Positions 8,783-18,401 of a stretch of 64,000 nt of DNA are shown one piece after another (position 1 is the stretch's first letter; every line of letters begins with the position of its first letter). Position numbers and translations under genes: made by a program. The notes under the pieces were generated by a model. That model saw only the letters and a list, made by a program, of their open reading frames with translations, made no database searches and was not told the DNA's origin. The stretch is taken from positions 389,784 to 453,783 of the forward strand of contig NZ_JBDPZC010000003.1 in assembly GCF_039872765.1 (NCBI RefSeq), given 5' to 3'. Source of the stretch: Roseateles_B flavus. Lineage in GTDB: Bacteria > Pseudomonadota > Gammaproteobacteria > Burkholderiales > Burkholderiaceae_C.

Positions 8783-10819
8783 GTGAACAACCCGCTGCTC
8801 AGTACCGCCCCCCTGCCCGCCTTCGCGAGCATCCGCCCCGAGCACATCCAGCCGGCCATCAGCGAACTGCTGGAGGCCGCCCGCCGGGCCCAGGCCGAGG
8901 CGACCGCGGACACCACGCCGGCGGACTTCGACACCCTCGAGCGCGTGCTGAGCATTGCCACGGAGCGCCTGTCGGTGTCCTGGGGCGCCGTCAGCCACAT
9001 GAACTCGGTGGCCAACACGCCCGAGCTGCGCGAGGCCTACAACGCCATGCTGCCGGCCGTCACCGAGTTCTACACGAGCCTGGGCGCCGACGAGACGCTG
9101 TTCGCCAAGTACAAGGCCATCCAGCGGGCGCAGGGGGCGACGCTGAACCCCGCGCGCCAGCAGGCCCTGCGCCACTGGATCCGCGACTTCGTGCTCTCCG
9201 GCGCCGACCTGCACGGCGAGGCCAAGACCCGCTTCGCCGCCATCCAGGAGCGCGCCGCCGAGCTGGGCCAGGCCTTCAGCGAGCACGTGATGGACGCCAC
9301 CGACGGCTGGGTGCACTACGCCAGCCCCGCCGAGATGGCCGGCGTGCCGGACGACGTGCTGGCCCAGACCGCCCAGGCCGCCGAGGCTGACGGCAAGCCC
9401 GGCCTGCACAAGATCACCCTGCACTTCCCCTGCTACCTGCCGGTGATGCAGTACGCCAGCCACCGGCCGCTGCGCGAACGCGTCTACCGTGCCTACGTCA
9501 CCCGCGCCAGCGAGCTGGGCGACAAGCCCGAGTGGGACAACAGCGCCCTGATGCAGGAGATGCTGGCCCTGCACCAGGAAGAGGCCGCGCTGCTGGGCTA
9601 TGCCAACTACGCCGAGGTGTCCCTCGTGGCCAAGATGGCCGAGTCGCCGGCCCAGGTGATGGCCTTCCTGCGCGAGCTGGCCGCCAAGGCCCGCCCCCAT
9701 GCCCAGCGTGACCTGGACGCTCTGCGCGCCTTCGCCCGCGAGCAGCTGGCCGCCGAGTTCCCCGATGGCCAGCTGCAGGCCTGGGACCAGGCCTATGTCT
9801 CCGAGAAGCTGAAGATGGCCCGCTACGCCTTCAGCGACCAGGAGGTGAAGCAATACCTGACCCTCCCTCGTGTGCTGGAGGGCCTGTTCAGCATCCTGGA
9901 GCGCGTCTTCGGCGTGCGCCTGATCGCCGACACGGCCGAGGTCTGGCACGAGTCCGTGCGCTTCTACCGCCTGGAGCGCCAGGGTCAGCTGATCGGCCAG
10001 GTCTACCTGGACCTCTACGCCCGCACCGGCAAGCGCCCCGGCGCCTGGATGGACGAGGTGCGCGGCCGCTGGCGCCGCCCCGAGGGTTCGCTGCAGCTGC
10101 CGGTAGCGCACCTGGTGTGCAACTTCGCGTCGCCGGTGGGTGACAAGCCCGCCCTGCTCACGCATGACGACGTCACCACCCTCTTCCATGAAGTCGGCCA
10201 TGGCCTGCATCACCTGCTGACGCGGGTTGAAGAAGCCGGCGTCTCCGGCATCTCCGGCGTCGAGTGGGACGCCGTGGAGCTGCCCAGCCAGTTCATGGAG
10301 AACTTCTGCTGGGAGTGGGAGGTGCTGCAGCAGCTGTCCCGCCATGTGGACAGCGGCGAGCCCCTGCCCCGCAGCCTCTACGACAAGATGGTGGCCGCCA
10401 AGAACTACCAGGCCGGCCTGCAGACCCTGCGCCAGATCGAGTTCGCGCTCTTCGACATGCGCCTGCATGCCGAACCCGGCAGCGAGACCCGCATCCAGCA
10501 GGTGCTGGACCAGGTGCGCGCCGAAATTTCCGTCAACCCGCCGCCGGCCTTCAACCGCTTCCAGCACAGCTTCTCGCACATCTTTGCGGGCGGGTATTCT
10601 GCAGGTTATTACAGCTACAAGTGGGCCGAGGTGCTCTCGGCCGATGCCTGGAGTGCCTTCGAGGAAGAAGGCGTGTTCAACCCGGCCGTGGGCCAGCGCT
10701 ACCTGGAGAACATCCTGGAGGTGGGCGGCTCGCGCGACGCCATGGACAACTTCAAGGCCTTCCGCGGCCGCGAGCCCAGCATCGACGCCCTGCTGCGCCA
10801 CCAGGGCATGGCGGCCTGA
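8783..10819 (+). CDS. prlC: M3-family oligopeptidase A
   Basis: Cytoplasmic zinc metallopeptidase that degrades short peptides, including cleaved signal peptides in E. coli. 678 residues, normal for OpdA/PrlC. The zinc site is HEVGH at about residues 469-473 (most relatives have HEFGH), and the third ligand region GVEWDAVELPSQFMENF follows as expected. The start is a GTG at 8783 with AGGGAGAA at the right distance. The 83-base gap to folD holds an 11-base direct repeat CACCGCAAGAG (8730 and 8750). Confidence 0.94.
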   Translation: MNNPLLSTAPLPAFASIRPEHIQPAISELLEAARRAQAEATADTTPADFDTLERVLSIATERLSVSWGAVSHMNSVANTPELREAYNAMLPAVTEFYTSLGADETLFAKYKAIQRAQGATLNPARQQALRHWIRDFVLSGADLHGEAKTRFAAIQERAAELGQAFSEHVMDATDGWVHYASPAEMAGVPDDVLAQTAQAAEADGKPGLHKITLHFPCYLPVMQYASHRPLRERVYRAYVTRASELGDKPEWDNSALMQEMLALHQEEAALLGYANYAEVSLVAKMAESPAQVMAFLRELAAKARPHAQRDLDALRAFAREQLAAEFPDGQLQAWDQAYVSEKLKMARYAFSDQEVKQYLTLPRVLEGLFSILERVFGVRLIADTAEVWHESVRFYRLERQGQLIGQVYLDLYARTGKRPGAWMDEVRGRWRRPEGSLQLPVAHLVCNFASPVGDKPALLTHDDVTTLFHEVGHGLHHLLTRVEEAGVSGISGVEWDAVELPSQFMENFCWEWEVLQQLSRHVDSGEPLPRSLYDKMVAAKNYQAGLQTLRQIEFALFDMRLHAEPGSETRIQQVLDQVRAEISVNPPPAFNRFQHSFSHIFAGGYSAGYYSYKWAEVLSADAWSAFEEEGVFNPAVGQRYLENILEVGGSRDAMDNFKAFRGREPSIDALLRHQGMAA

Positions 10820-11177
10820 GCGGGCGCTCCGCGCCGCGCCTGCCGGGCACGCAGTGCGCAGGCAGGCACGGGGCACGCCGGACCGGCGGCATGGCCCCAT
10901 GGGATGGATGCTGTGGCCGAAAGCCCTGTGGGCGGGAGCCTGCCGCCGGGATCAGCTCGACGGGCTTGTGGGATGGGGCCGGTTGGATGGACCCGGTCTG
11001 GTGGGCCCGGTCTGACGGACGCCTGATACGTGGCACGCAAGACGTGACACGGACTACATGACACGGTATTCGGGGTCACCGAAAAGCGGGTCATGGAACA
11101 GCGGGAGCGGTTTGAGTCGCTCGGCCTGGAGCGTGCGCATGGAAGACCCGGTTCGCACGCCCCCCGGGGCGGAAGGC
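10820..11177. other. 358-base intergenic region
   Basis: GC-rich spacer between convergent genes. It contains a loosely repetitive stretch of GGATGG/GGCCGG/CGGTCTG words around 10960-11020. I see no hairpin with a T-run, no RNA gene and no credible coding region. Confidence 0.5.
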
Positions 11178-11525
11178 TCAGCTCGCCAGGTCCAGCGCCG
11201 TTCCCGGTTCCAGGCCCAGGCGGCGCGCCATGCCGGCGCGGAGCTTGAGCACGGAGCGCGCCTGCTGGCAGCGCACGGTGCGCCAGGGCCGCACGCCGGT
11301 GACGATGCGCGCCACCGTGCCGTCGGCGTTCAGGAAGACGGCGTCCACCGCCTGGTTCATCCACCAGGTGGACAGGGTTCGGCTGGGCGCAATCCACAGC
11401 CCGTAGCTCTTGGCCTGCCCGTAGGTGGGCAGGGGTTCTCCGATGGGACGCCGCCACCAGGGCAGGGTCTTGTGCACGTGATAGGGCGTTGCCTGCCCGT
11501 CCACATGCAGGGCAATCGTGGCCAT
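11178..11525 (-). CDS. DUF192-family protein
   Basis: 115 residues. The core LWIAPSRTLSTWWMNQAVDAVFLNADG followed by VLKLRAGMARRLGLEPG (shown in two parts) resembles the DUF192 fold, whose members carry a W-M-x-N/K-T-like motif and end in a small beta-barrel. Function is unknown for the family. The start ATG at 11523-11525 is set by GAGGAGAG eight bases upstream; a longer in-frame reading to 11585 lacks such a site. I see no signal peptide. Confidence 0.72.
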   Translation of the reverse strand: MATIALHVDGQATPYHVHKTLPWWRRPIGEPLPTYGQAKSYGLWIAPSRTLSTWWMNQAVDAVFLNADGTVARIVTGVRPWRTVRCQQARSVLKLRAGMARRLGLEPGTALDLAS

Positions 11526-11742
11526 TCCAGTCTCTCCTCGCTGCGTCCTGCGCCGGGGCTTCTCTCTCGAGCCCCTGTGCGGCAAGGCCTTGCTCTCAGG
11601 CAGCCCTCCCCGGCTGCCGCGTTCCCGCGGACGTGCCGGCGGGAGAGGGAAGATAGCGTGGCCCTCCCGCGCTGTCCGTCAGCAGCGGTGAACAGAGGTA
11701 AGGGAATGTGGAGGGCAGATGACAGCGCCGCGGACCCGGGCT

Positions 11743-12489
11743 TCAGTCCAGCGCCAGACGCTGCTGCAGGCGCTGCAGCGCAGCCTCGTCGCGCCGGCCC
11801 TGGGCGCAGCTGCGCCCCTGCTGGCAGCGCACGCCGCCCTGCCCGGGCTGCAGCACGATGCCGGGTCCGGCCTCGCCCCGCCACTGGGCCTGCACGCCCT
11901 TGCTGCTGAAGGGCTCGCTGGCTGCGGCGCTGCCGTCGGGCGGCTCGCGGGACTCTACCGCCACCTCGCCGCTGAGCACATGCACCTGGGTGGCCTGGCG
12001 GCCGTCCACCTCCACCAGGAATTCCGTGCCGCGCACGGCGGTGACGGCGCTGGGCGTACGCACCTGCCAGTGGCCGCCGGCCACCGGGGCCACCTTCTGG
12101 CCCAGCAGGCCCAGCTTCAGCAGGAAGCTGGCCATGCGCGGCTGGCCCGCCATCGCCTCGAAGTGCTCGACCAGCAGGCGGCTCTGTTCGGCCATCACGA
12201 GCACGGAGTCGTCTGCACAGTGGAGCTTGAGGCGGGCGCCCTTGGCCGTGCGCAGCTCCATGCCCACCGGCACTGCCAGGCCCGCCTGCACGGCGCCCTG
12301 CCGGGTGCCCTGCTGCCACTGCGCGCTGCCCTTGAGCGAGCGCACCTCGCAGGCCGCGGTGGACGGCTCCGTTGCCGCGGCCGGGCCGGCCCAGCCCAGC
12401 AGGGCCAGCAGAGCCAAGGCGGCCAGCGCGGCCCGAGGCGCAGGTTGGCCGGGCATGGGCGTCCACAAGAAAACTGGCACGAGGCGCAT
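11743..12489 (-). CDS. FecR-domain exported protein (FecR1)
   Basis: 248 residues with an N-terminal hydrophobic export segment (about residues 17-38, ending GPAAATEP). A FecR domain follows, recognised by SLKGSAQW at its start and by WQVRTPSAVTAVRGTEF in the middle. FecR domains are periplasmic and in the ferric-citrate system pass a signal to a sigma factor; many, as here, have no sigma factor beside them. The start is supported by AGGAG 7 bases upstream. It diverges from the glycine-rich/caspase gene pair and shares its core motif nearly exactly with the FecR protein at 17748. Confidence 0.82.
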   Translation of the reverse strand: MRLVPVFLWTPMPGQPAPRAALAALALLALLGWAGPAAATEPSTAACEVRSLKGSAQWQQGTRQGAVQAGLAVPVGMELRTAKGARLKLHCADDSVLVMAEQSRLLVEHFEAMAGQPRMASFLLKLGLLGQKVAPVAGGHWQVRTPSAVTAVRGTEFLVEVDGRQATQVHVLSGEVAVESREPPDGSAAASEPFSSKGVQAQWRGEAGPGIVLQPGQGGVRCQQGRSCAQGRRDEAALQRLQQRLALD

Positions 12490-12662
12490 GGACTTCTCCT
12501 GCAGGGGACTGCGGCAAGTCTAGCCCGCTCGCCCGCGGCTGCGCAGGCCGCCAATGCGGGGGGCGATGTCGCCGGTTTCCCTGCCATCGCCGCCTTGCCG
12601 CGGCGCGCTGCGCGGGCGCAGAATTCCCGCAGCTCGCCAGAGATCTGGCCGGAGGTGCCCGC

Positions 12663-13418
12663 ATGAACGCCTCACCCGCACCGCGCCTGCTGCGCAGCGC
12701 GCTCCTCGCGGCCCTGCTGCTGGCGATGGTCGCCTCGCCGCCCCTGCAGGCCCAGCAGTCGGCCAATGCGGCGCTGGACCAGTGCATACGCGGCCAGCAG
12801 CGCGGCAGCGGCTTGCTGGGCGGTCTGCTGGGCGCGCTGGGAGGCCTGGGCGTGCACCTGGGTCGGCGCAGCGAGGACCGCAGCAACGAGCGCGGCGGCG
12901 TCAGCGTCAGCGTGGGAGCCGGCACCGGCGGCGCCCTCGGCCTGGCCTCGGCCTATTTCAATGCCGCCGCGACCTGCTTCAGGAAGCACCCGGAGTGGCT
13001 GCCCGAGTCCCGCCTGGAGCGCGGCCAGGACGTCGACGCCCTGGCACGCGAGACAGACTACCGGCCAGAGCAGGGCCTGCTGGCCCGCAGCACCCGGGTC
13101 GAGATGCCCGCCCAGGCGCGGCCTGACAGCGCGGTGGAGGTGCGCAGCCGCTTCATCCTGCTGACGCCCGACGGTGCCGAGGCCGCCGTGCAGATCGAGC
13201 GCCTTCTCTTCGCCGTGGTGGAGGGCCAGGAAAGCGCCCTGCCCCTGCCCGCCCAGGCCCAGGAGCAGCGCGTGCTGCCGCCGGGCGAGCACCTGGACCT
13301 CGTGCGCCTGCCCATCCCCAAGGACGCGCCGCTGGGCACGGTCTACCGGCTCGAGTTCCGCATCCGCGCCGGCGAGCTGCCGGCCTCCAGCGCGCAGGCG
13401 CAGGTCCAGGTGATCTGA
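12663..13418 (+). CDS. Exported glycine-rich protein of unknown function
   Basis: 251 residues; not recognised. It begins with a clear signal peptide (LLRSALLAALLLAMVASPPLQA). A Gly/Leu-rich segment follows (GSGLLGGLLGALGGLG), then another glycine-rich stretch (VSVGAGTGGALGLA), suggesting membrane insertion or tight packing. The C-terminal half looks like a beta-sandwich (alternating hydrophobic strands ending RLEFRIRAGELP). The start at 12663 has GGAGG 8 bases upstream. It ends 9 bases before the caspase lipoprotein, so the two are probably one operon and may work together. Confidence 0.7.
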   Translation: MNASPAPRLLRSALLAALLLAMVASPPLQAQQSANAALDQCIRGQQRGSGLLGGLLGALGGLGVHLGRRSEDRSNERGGVSVSVGAGTGGALGLASAYFNAAATCFRKHPEWLPESRLERGQDVDALARETDYRPEQGLLARSTRVEMPAQARPDSAVEVRSRFILLTPDGAEAAVQIERLLFAVVEGQESALPLPAQAQEQRVLPPGEHLDLVRLPIPKDAPLGTVYRLEFRIRAGELPASSAQAQVQVI

Positions 13419-13427
13419 GGCCGGGCG

Positions 13428-14663
13428 ATGCGACGCCGCGCGCTGCTGGCCCTCACCTCGCTGCCCCTGCTGCCGCTGGCGGGCTGCGTCTCGCCCCAGC
13501 AGGTGCGCGGCTACGAGCGGGCCTACCTGGCTCATCAGCTGAGCGAACCCCAGCTGGCGCAGCTGCAGGCCCGGCTGCGCGCCGAAGGCCTGGCCGAGGC
13601 CCGCGTGGCCCGGGACGCCGTCGGTCGCGCGCAGCTGCAGGGCCGCTATGCCAGCGAGGAACAGGTGGAGACCGCCTTCGTGCTGGCCCAGGCCCTGCTG
13701 GGGCCGGCGGCGGTCTCGCCTTTCTATCCGGAGGACATCACCGAGCGGCGCTGGGAACGCGAGGCGGCGCTGGCCCTGCAGGCCCATGCCCAGGCCCGCC
13801 AGCGTCAGGCGCCGCCCTCGCGCCGGCGCGCCCTGCTGATCGGCATCAACCAGTTCCTGGACGATCGCCACCTGCGACCACTGCAGGGCGAGGACGACGC
13901 CCGCCGCGTGCAGCAGTACCTCGCCCGGGCCGGCTACGAGACCACCGCGCTGCTCGGGCCCGAGGCCACGCGCAACGCCATCGAGTCGGCCATCGCCGCC
14001 CTCGGCCGCGCGCTGGGCAGCGACGACGAGCTCTTCATCTACGTCTCCAGCCACGGCGCCCTGCCCCTGCCCGGGCCGGCGGGCGGAGACGACCGGCGCA
14101 TGTCCATCGTGGCCTACGACTCCGGCGATGCGCTGGGGCCACGCAGCCGCGACGCCGCCGAGTACCTGCTGCGCCTGCAGCGCAGCAGCGTGCGGGACAG
14201 CCTGCTGCAGGACCTGGCCCAGCGGCCCAGCCGCCAGACCCGCGCCCTCATCGACACCTGCTACAGCGGCGAGATGCTGCAGTCCCTGCGCCTGGAGCCC
14301 CTGCCCGCCGGCCTGGCGGAGCAGCGCGAGGGCATCGCCCTGCAGCCGTGGGCCGCCACGGCGCGTGCCCAGCGTTCGCGCTACACCCTGCTGACGGCCA
14401 CCAGCCCCGGCGAGCTGGCTCTGGGTCCGCCCCCACGCGAGGGCAGCTTCGAGAGCCCCCTGCGCAGCGGCCGGCGCCTGCGCGGTTCCTTCTTCACCCA
14501 GCTGCTGTTCGAATGCCTGGAGCAGCGCCAGGGCCTGCTGCAGGAGGCCTTTGCCGATGCCGAGCGCCTGACCGCGCAGCTGGCCCGCCAGGTCAGCGCC
14601 GGCCGGCTGACGCAGACGCCGCGCCTGCTCAGCACCATGGCACGCGGCCAGGACCGCCTCTGA
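13428..14663 (+). CDS. Caspase-fold (C14/metacaspase-like) lipoprotein
   Basis: 411 residues. The N-terminus is a lipoprotein signal with lipobox LAGC (Cys about 22), which would anchor it to an envelope membrane. The peptidase C14 domain starts at RRALLIGINQF (about 134) and carries both catalytic residues: His about 209 in YVSSHGA and Cys about 278 in LIDTCYSGEM. Bacterial caspase homologues usually act as regulated proteases; the substrate here is unknown. The gene follows the glycine-rich exported protein after 9 bases and converges with the CHASE2-EAL gene. Confidence 0.85.
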   Translation: MRRRALLALTSLPLLPLAGCVSPQQVRGYERAYLAHQLSEPQLAQLQARLRAEGLAEARVARDAVGRAQLQGRYASEEQVETAFVLAQALLGPAAVSPFYPEDITERRWEREAALALQAHAQARQRQAPPSRRRALLIGINQFLDDRHLRPLQGEDDARRVQQYLARAGYETTALLGPEATRNAIESAIAALGRALGSDDELFIYVSSHGALPLPGPAGGDDRRMSIVAYDSGDALGPRSRDAAEYLLRLQRSSVRDSLLQDLAQRPSRQTRALIDTCYSGEMLQSLRLEPLPAGLAEQREGIALQPWAATARAQRSRYTLLTATSPGELALGPPPREGSFESPLRSGRRLRGSFFTQLLFECLEQRQGLLQEAFADAERLTAQLARQVSAGRLTQTPRLLSTMARGQDRL

Positions 14664-14675
14664 GGCCGGGCCGGC

Positions 14676-17600
14676 TCAGGCGCGGGCCAGCCATGCTGTG
14701 GCCTGGGCTTCCGGCAGGGCCTTGGCGAAGAGCCAGCCCTGCCCCACCTGCACGCCGAGCCGGGCCAGCAGCTCGGCCTGCGCCTCGTCCTCCACCCCCT
14801 CGGCCAGAGTCTGCTTGCCCAGGGCCAGGGCCAGGCCCACGATGGTCCGCACGATCTCCTGCGCCTCCAGACCGGCGGCCAGGCGCATCACGAAGCTGCG
14901 GTCGACCTTCAGCGTGTCGAAGGGGAAGCGGTGCAGATAGGCCAGGGAGGAGTAGCCGGTGCCGAAGTCGTCGATGGAGAGCTTGAAGCCCATCACGGAG
15001 AGCTGACGCAGCAGCTCGGCGCTGCGGGTGGGGTTGGCCATGGCCATGCTCTCGGTGACCTCCAGCTTGAGCTGCCGGGCGGGCACGGCACCGAGCGCGG
15101 CCAGGGTGTCGCGGGCGTCGCGCAGCAGCTCGTCCTCGCGCTCCAGCTGCACGCCGGAGACATTCACCGCGATCTCGCCCTGGAAGCCCTGCGCGGCCCA
15201 GCGCTGCAGCTGCGCCGCGGCCTCCAGCAGGGTCCAGCGGCCGATGGCGGCGATCTGCCCGCTGGCCTCGGCCACGGGGATGAAGTCCCCCGGCATGATC
15301 AGACCGCGCTCGGGATGCTGCCAGCGCAGCAGGGCCTCGAAGCCCAGCAGGCGGCGATCGGACAGGCGGATGAAGGGCTGGTAGTGCAGCTGGAACTGCC
15401 CGCCTTCCTGCAGGGCCCGCTCGATCTGCTCGCGCATCCAGCGCCGTGAGTGCTCGACCAGCTGCTCGGCCGCATCGAAGGCATGCAGATGGCCGGGCCC
15501 CTGGGACTTGGCCCGGGCCAGGGCGGACTCGGCGGCGGCGAGCAGCTCGTCGACCTCCCCCGGCCCCTGGGCCTGGTGCGCCCAGCCCACGCAGGCCTGC
15601 AGCTGCACCTGCTGCACCGGCAGGGCCGGGGTGTCGCCGCCCATGGACACCGGCGTCGCACCGATCTCGAAGGGGGCCGCCAGCTGCTGCAGCGCCCAGA
15701 CGGGCCAGCCACCGGGGGCGCCACCGCCCGGCTCCAGCGGCCCGCTGAAGCCCAGGCCGAACTCGTCGCCCGACAGCCGGGCCAACAGCAGGCCCTGCCC
15801 TTGTGCACGCGCCATCACCTCGGCCTCGCGCAGGCGCCGGGCCAGCTGGCGCAACACCTCGTCACCGGCCAGGGGGCCGTGGACCTCGTTGAAGCTGCGG
15901 AACTCGTCCAGGCCCAGCATCAGCAGGCCCAGCTCGCGCCGGCCCGGAGCCAGGCTCATCATCTGAGCCAGCTGGGTGCGAAAGGCCGTGCGGTTGGGCA
16001 GGCCGCTGAGGCGGTCATGCAGGGCGTCGTGGCTCAGCTGCTGCTGCAGGCGCTGCTGCTCGCTGATGTCACTCAGCGAGCCCGCCATGCGCAGCGCCCG
16101 CCCGCCGCGCGGCTCGCGAATGGCCGCGCCCTTGAGCAGGAGCCAGCGCTGCTGGCCGCCCTGCTCGAACTGCAGCACCTGGTGCAGTTGCAGGCTGCGC
16201 CCCTGCAGATGGGCCTCGATGGCGGCCTGCAGCCCTTCCCGCGCAGCCGGCGCCAGGGGCTTGCCGAGGGTGTCGATGCCTTGCGCCTCATCTGCGGCCA
16301 GGCCCAGCAGGGCGAGGCAGCGCGGCGAGAAGTGCACGCTGCCATGGACCAGGTCCCAGTCCCACAGCCCGTCGTTGGCGCCGCGGGCGGCCAGGGCATA
16401 GCGCTGCTCGCTCTCACGCAAGGCCTGCAGGGCCTGGCGGCGCCGGGCCTGTTCGCTGAGGCCCCGGATGAAGATGGCGCCCAGCGAGGCCAGCACCAGG
16501 CTCAGCAGCGGCAGGCCCAGGTCCAGCACATGGTGGCGCGCCAGGCCCCACTGCAGGGCCAGGGCCAGCGCCAGCAGCAGGACGGCCTGCAGCGCATAGG
16601 CGCGCCACAGGCCCAGCCGCGCCAGGCTCAGGCCCACCAGCAGGGGCAGGCCCAGCATCAGGCCCATCTCCATCAGCGCGGCCAGCGGCGGGTGGCGCAG
16701 CACGCGCTGGCTCAGCAGGTTGTCCACCGCAGTCGCCAGACGCTCGACGCCCGGCAGGCCGCCGTCGAAAGGGCTGGGGAAGGCGTCACCCGCGCCCAGG
16801 GCCGTGCTGCCTAGCAGCAGGATGCGGTCGTGCAGGCGCTCGGGCGGCACGCGGCCCTCCAGCAGGTCGATGAAGCTGATCTGCTCGAAGCGGCCGGCCG
16901 GGCCGTAGTAGTTGATCCACTGCCGGGACAGCGCATCCAGCGGCAGGGTCAGGTCTTGCCACAGCACGGCCTCGCCCAGCTGCGCCCGGGCCTGCGCCCA
17001 GTCCAGGCCGCGCGACGCGCCGGCCAGGCGCAGCGCCAGCGAGGGGTAGAGCTCGCCCTCGTAGGCCAGCACCGGCAGGTCGAAGGGCACGGCGCCGTCC
17101 ACGCCACGCTGCACGCTGACATGACCCAGCGCCGCCGCCGCGCGGGCCAGCAGCGGCAAGGGCTGGCGCAGGGTGCAGGCCTGGAACAGCTGGGCCGCGT
17201 CGCCGGCATAGCGGGTGAAGGCGCTGCGCAGCACGGCCTCGTCCGGCTCGACGGCCTGCTCGCCAGCCTCCAGCTCGGCGGGCAGGGCAAAGGGCAGCAG
17301 CACCGTGCCGACCTGAGTCATCGCCGCGGCCAGGGCCTCATCGTCGGCAGGATCGGCGGCGGGCGCCAGCAGCAGGGTGTCCAGGGCCAGGGCGCGGGGC
17401 CGGGCCTGGGCGATGGGGGCCAGGGCTTGGGCCAGCTGGGCGCGGTCGGGCACGATGCGACCCAGGGCCTGCAGGCTGCGGTCATCCACGGCCACCAGCG
17501 TGATGGGCGCCTGGGGCTGCAGGGGGCCGCGCAGCTGCAGCTGGGCGTCCAGCAGCAGGCGGTCCAGACGCTGCAGCAGCGGCCACTGCGCGCGCTGCGA

Positions 17601-17708
17601 CCACAGCAGCAGGCACAGCAGACCCACCAGGGCCGCCAGCAGCAGCTGCCCGCCGGCCTGGTGCCAGCGGCCGGGGCGGCCGGCGTGCGAAGCTTGTGCG
17701 GCATGCAT
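14676..17708 (-). CDS. CHASE2-PAS-GGDEF-EAL cyclic-di-GMP signalling protein
   Basis: 1010 residues. Order: short cytoplasmic start and membrane helix (about 21-38), periplasmic CHASE2 sensor (ITLVAVDDRSLQALG onward), a cluster of three membrane helices (about 330-410), PAS, GGDEF, EAL. The GGDEF signature is altered to SGDEF, so cyclase activity is doubtful. The EAL domain keeps its catalytic set: EALLRW, AVNVSG, LEVTES, DDFGTG, KVDRSF and AEGVED, so a cyclic-di-GMP phosphodiesterase is the best guess. AAGGA precedes the start. It lies 39 bases after FecR2 in the same direction, a FecR-CHASE2 pairing that suggests one sensory unit. Confidence 0.92.
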   Translation of the reverse strand: MHAAQASHAGRPGRWHQAGGQLLLAALVGLLCLLLWSQRAQWPLLQRLDRLLLDAQLQLRGPLQPQAPITLVAVDDRSLQALGRIVPDRAQLAQALAPIAQARPRALALDTLLLAPAADPADDEALAAAMTQVGTVLLPFALPAELEAGEQAVEPDEAVLRSAFTRYAGDAAQLFQACTLRQPLPLLARAAAALGHVSVQRGVDGAVPFDLPVLAYEGELYPSLALRLAGASRGLDWAQARAQLGEAVLWQDLTLPLDALSRQWINYYGPAGRFEQISFIDLLEGRVPPERLHDRILLLGSTALGAGDAFPSPFDGGLPGVERLATAVDNLLSQRVLRHPPLAALMEMGLMLGLPLLVGLSLARLGLWRAYALQAVLLLALALALQWGLARHHVLDLGLPLLSLVLASLGAIFIRGLSEQARRRQALQALRESEQRYALAARGANDGLWDWDLVHGSVHFSPRCLALLGLAADEAQGIDTLGKPLAPAAREGLQAAIEAHLQGRSLQLHQVLQFEQGGQQRWLLLKGAAIREPRGGRALRMAGSLSDISEQQRLQQQLSHDALHDRLSGLPNRTAFRTQLAQMMSLAPGRRELGLLMLGLDEFRSFNEVHGPLAGDEVLRQLARRLREAEVMARAQGQGLLLARLSGDEFGLGFSGPLEPGGGAPGGWPVWALQQLAAPFEIGATPVSMGGDTPALPVQQVQLQACVGWAHQAQGPGEVDELLAAAESALARAKSQGPGHLHAFDAAEQLVEHSRRWMREQIERALQEGGQFQLHYQPFIRLSDRRLLGFEALLRWQHPERGLIMPGDFIPVAEASGQIAAIGRWTLLEAAAQLQRWAAQGFQGEIAVNVSGVQLEREDELLRDARDTLAALGAVPARQLKLEVTESMAMANPTRSAELLRQLSVMGFKLSIDDFGTGYSSLAYLHRFPFDTLKVDRSFVMRLAAGLEAQEIVRTIVGLALALGKQTLAEGVEDEAQAELLARLGVQVGQGWLFAKALPEAQATAWLARA

Positions 17709-17747
17709 GCGATGTCCTTGATGGCCGGCCTTCAGTCGACGCGGCGC

Positions 17748-18401
17748 TCAGAAGTCCAGGCGGTCCTGCAGGGCAAGGACGCGCGCCTGGGGCCAGGTCT
17801 TGACCTCGCTGCAGCCGGCGTCGACGCGGCAGTCCGTGCCCTGCGCCGGCTGGTTCAGCAGCCGCGTGGGTCCTGACGACGCGCCCGCCGGATCCACGGC
17901 CACCGCCCCCGTCTGCACGTGGACGGCCGTCTTGCGGCTGGCGTCCACCTCCACCACGAACTCGGTGCCCCGCACCGCCGTCACCGCGGAGGGCGTGCGC
18001 ACCTGCCAGGTGCCGCCGGCCTGCGGTCGCACCGCCTGGCCGATCAGCCCCAGCGACAGCCACAGGCGGGCCTGGCGGGCGCCCGCGCCCGAGGGCGTCC
18101 ATTGCTCCAGGCGCAGCTCGGTGGCATCGCTGAGCACCAGCACCGAGCCATCCTCGAAGCGCAGTCGCAGGCGGCCGGGCTGGCCGGTGCGCACGGTGGC
18201 GCCGGCCTGGAGGCGATCGCCCGCGCGCAGCGGATGGCCATCGATCCAGGCCTCGCCCTTGAGCACCAGCACCTCGCCGATCATGGGGCCCGCGCCCTGG
18301 GCGAAGGCGCCAGCCGTCCAGAGGCAGGCGCAGGCGGCGAGCCAGAGGGCGCCAGCGCAGGGCGCTGCCGCGCCCGGGTCCCGGCGACGTGAAGTCCGCA
18401 T
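17748..18401 (-). CDS. FecR-domain exported protein (FecR2)
   Basis: 217 residues from the ATG at 18399-18401, chosen because CAGGAG lies just upstream; a longer in-frame reading to 18470 has no ribosome site. An export segment (ALWLAACACLWTAGAFA) is followed by a FecR domain with WQVRTPSAVTAVRGTEF, identical over that stretch to FecR1 at 11743. Two Cys near the C-terminus (DCRVDAGC) may form a disulfide; FecR1 has a comparable pair. It is the first gene of a two-gene unit with the CHASE2-EAL protein and probably supplies its periplasmic partner. Confidence 0.82.
   Translation of the reverse strand: MRTSRRRDPGAAAPCAGALWLAACACLWTAGAFAQGAGPMIGEVLVLKGEAWIDGHPLRAGDRLQAGATVRTGQPGRLRLRFEDGSVLVLSDATELRLEQWTPSGAGARQARLWLSLGLIGQAVRPQAGGTWQVRTPSAVTAVRGTEFVVEVDASRKTAVHVQTGAVAVDPAGASSGPTRLLNQPAQGTDCRVDAGCSEVKTWPQARVLALQDRLDF

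Noticed and set aside
10960..11020. Repetitive GGATGG/GGTCTG stretch considered as a microsatellite or CRISPR-like array
   Set aside because: Units are irregular, with no constant repeat-spacer length.
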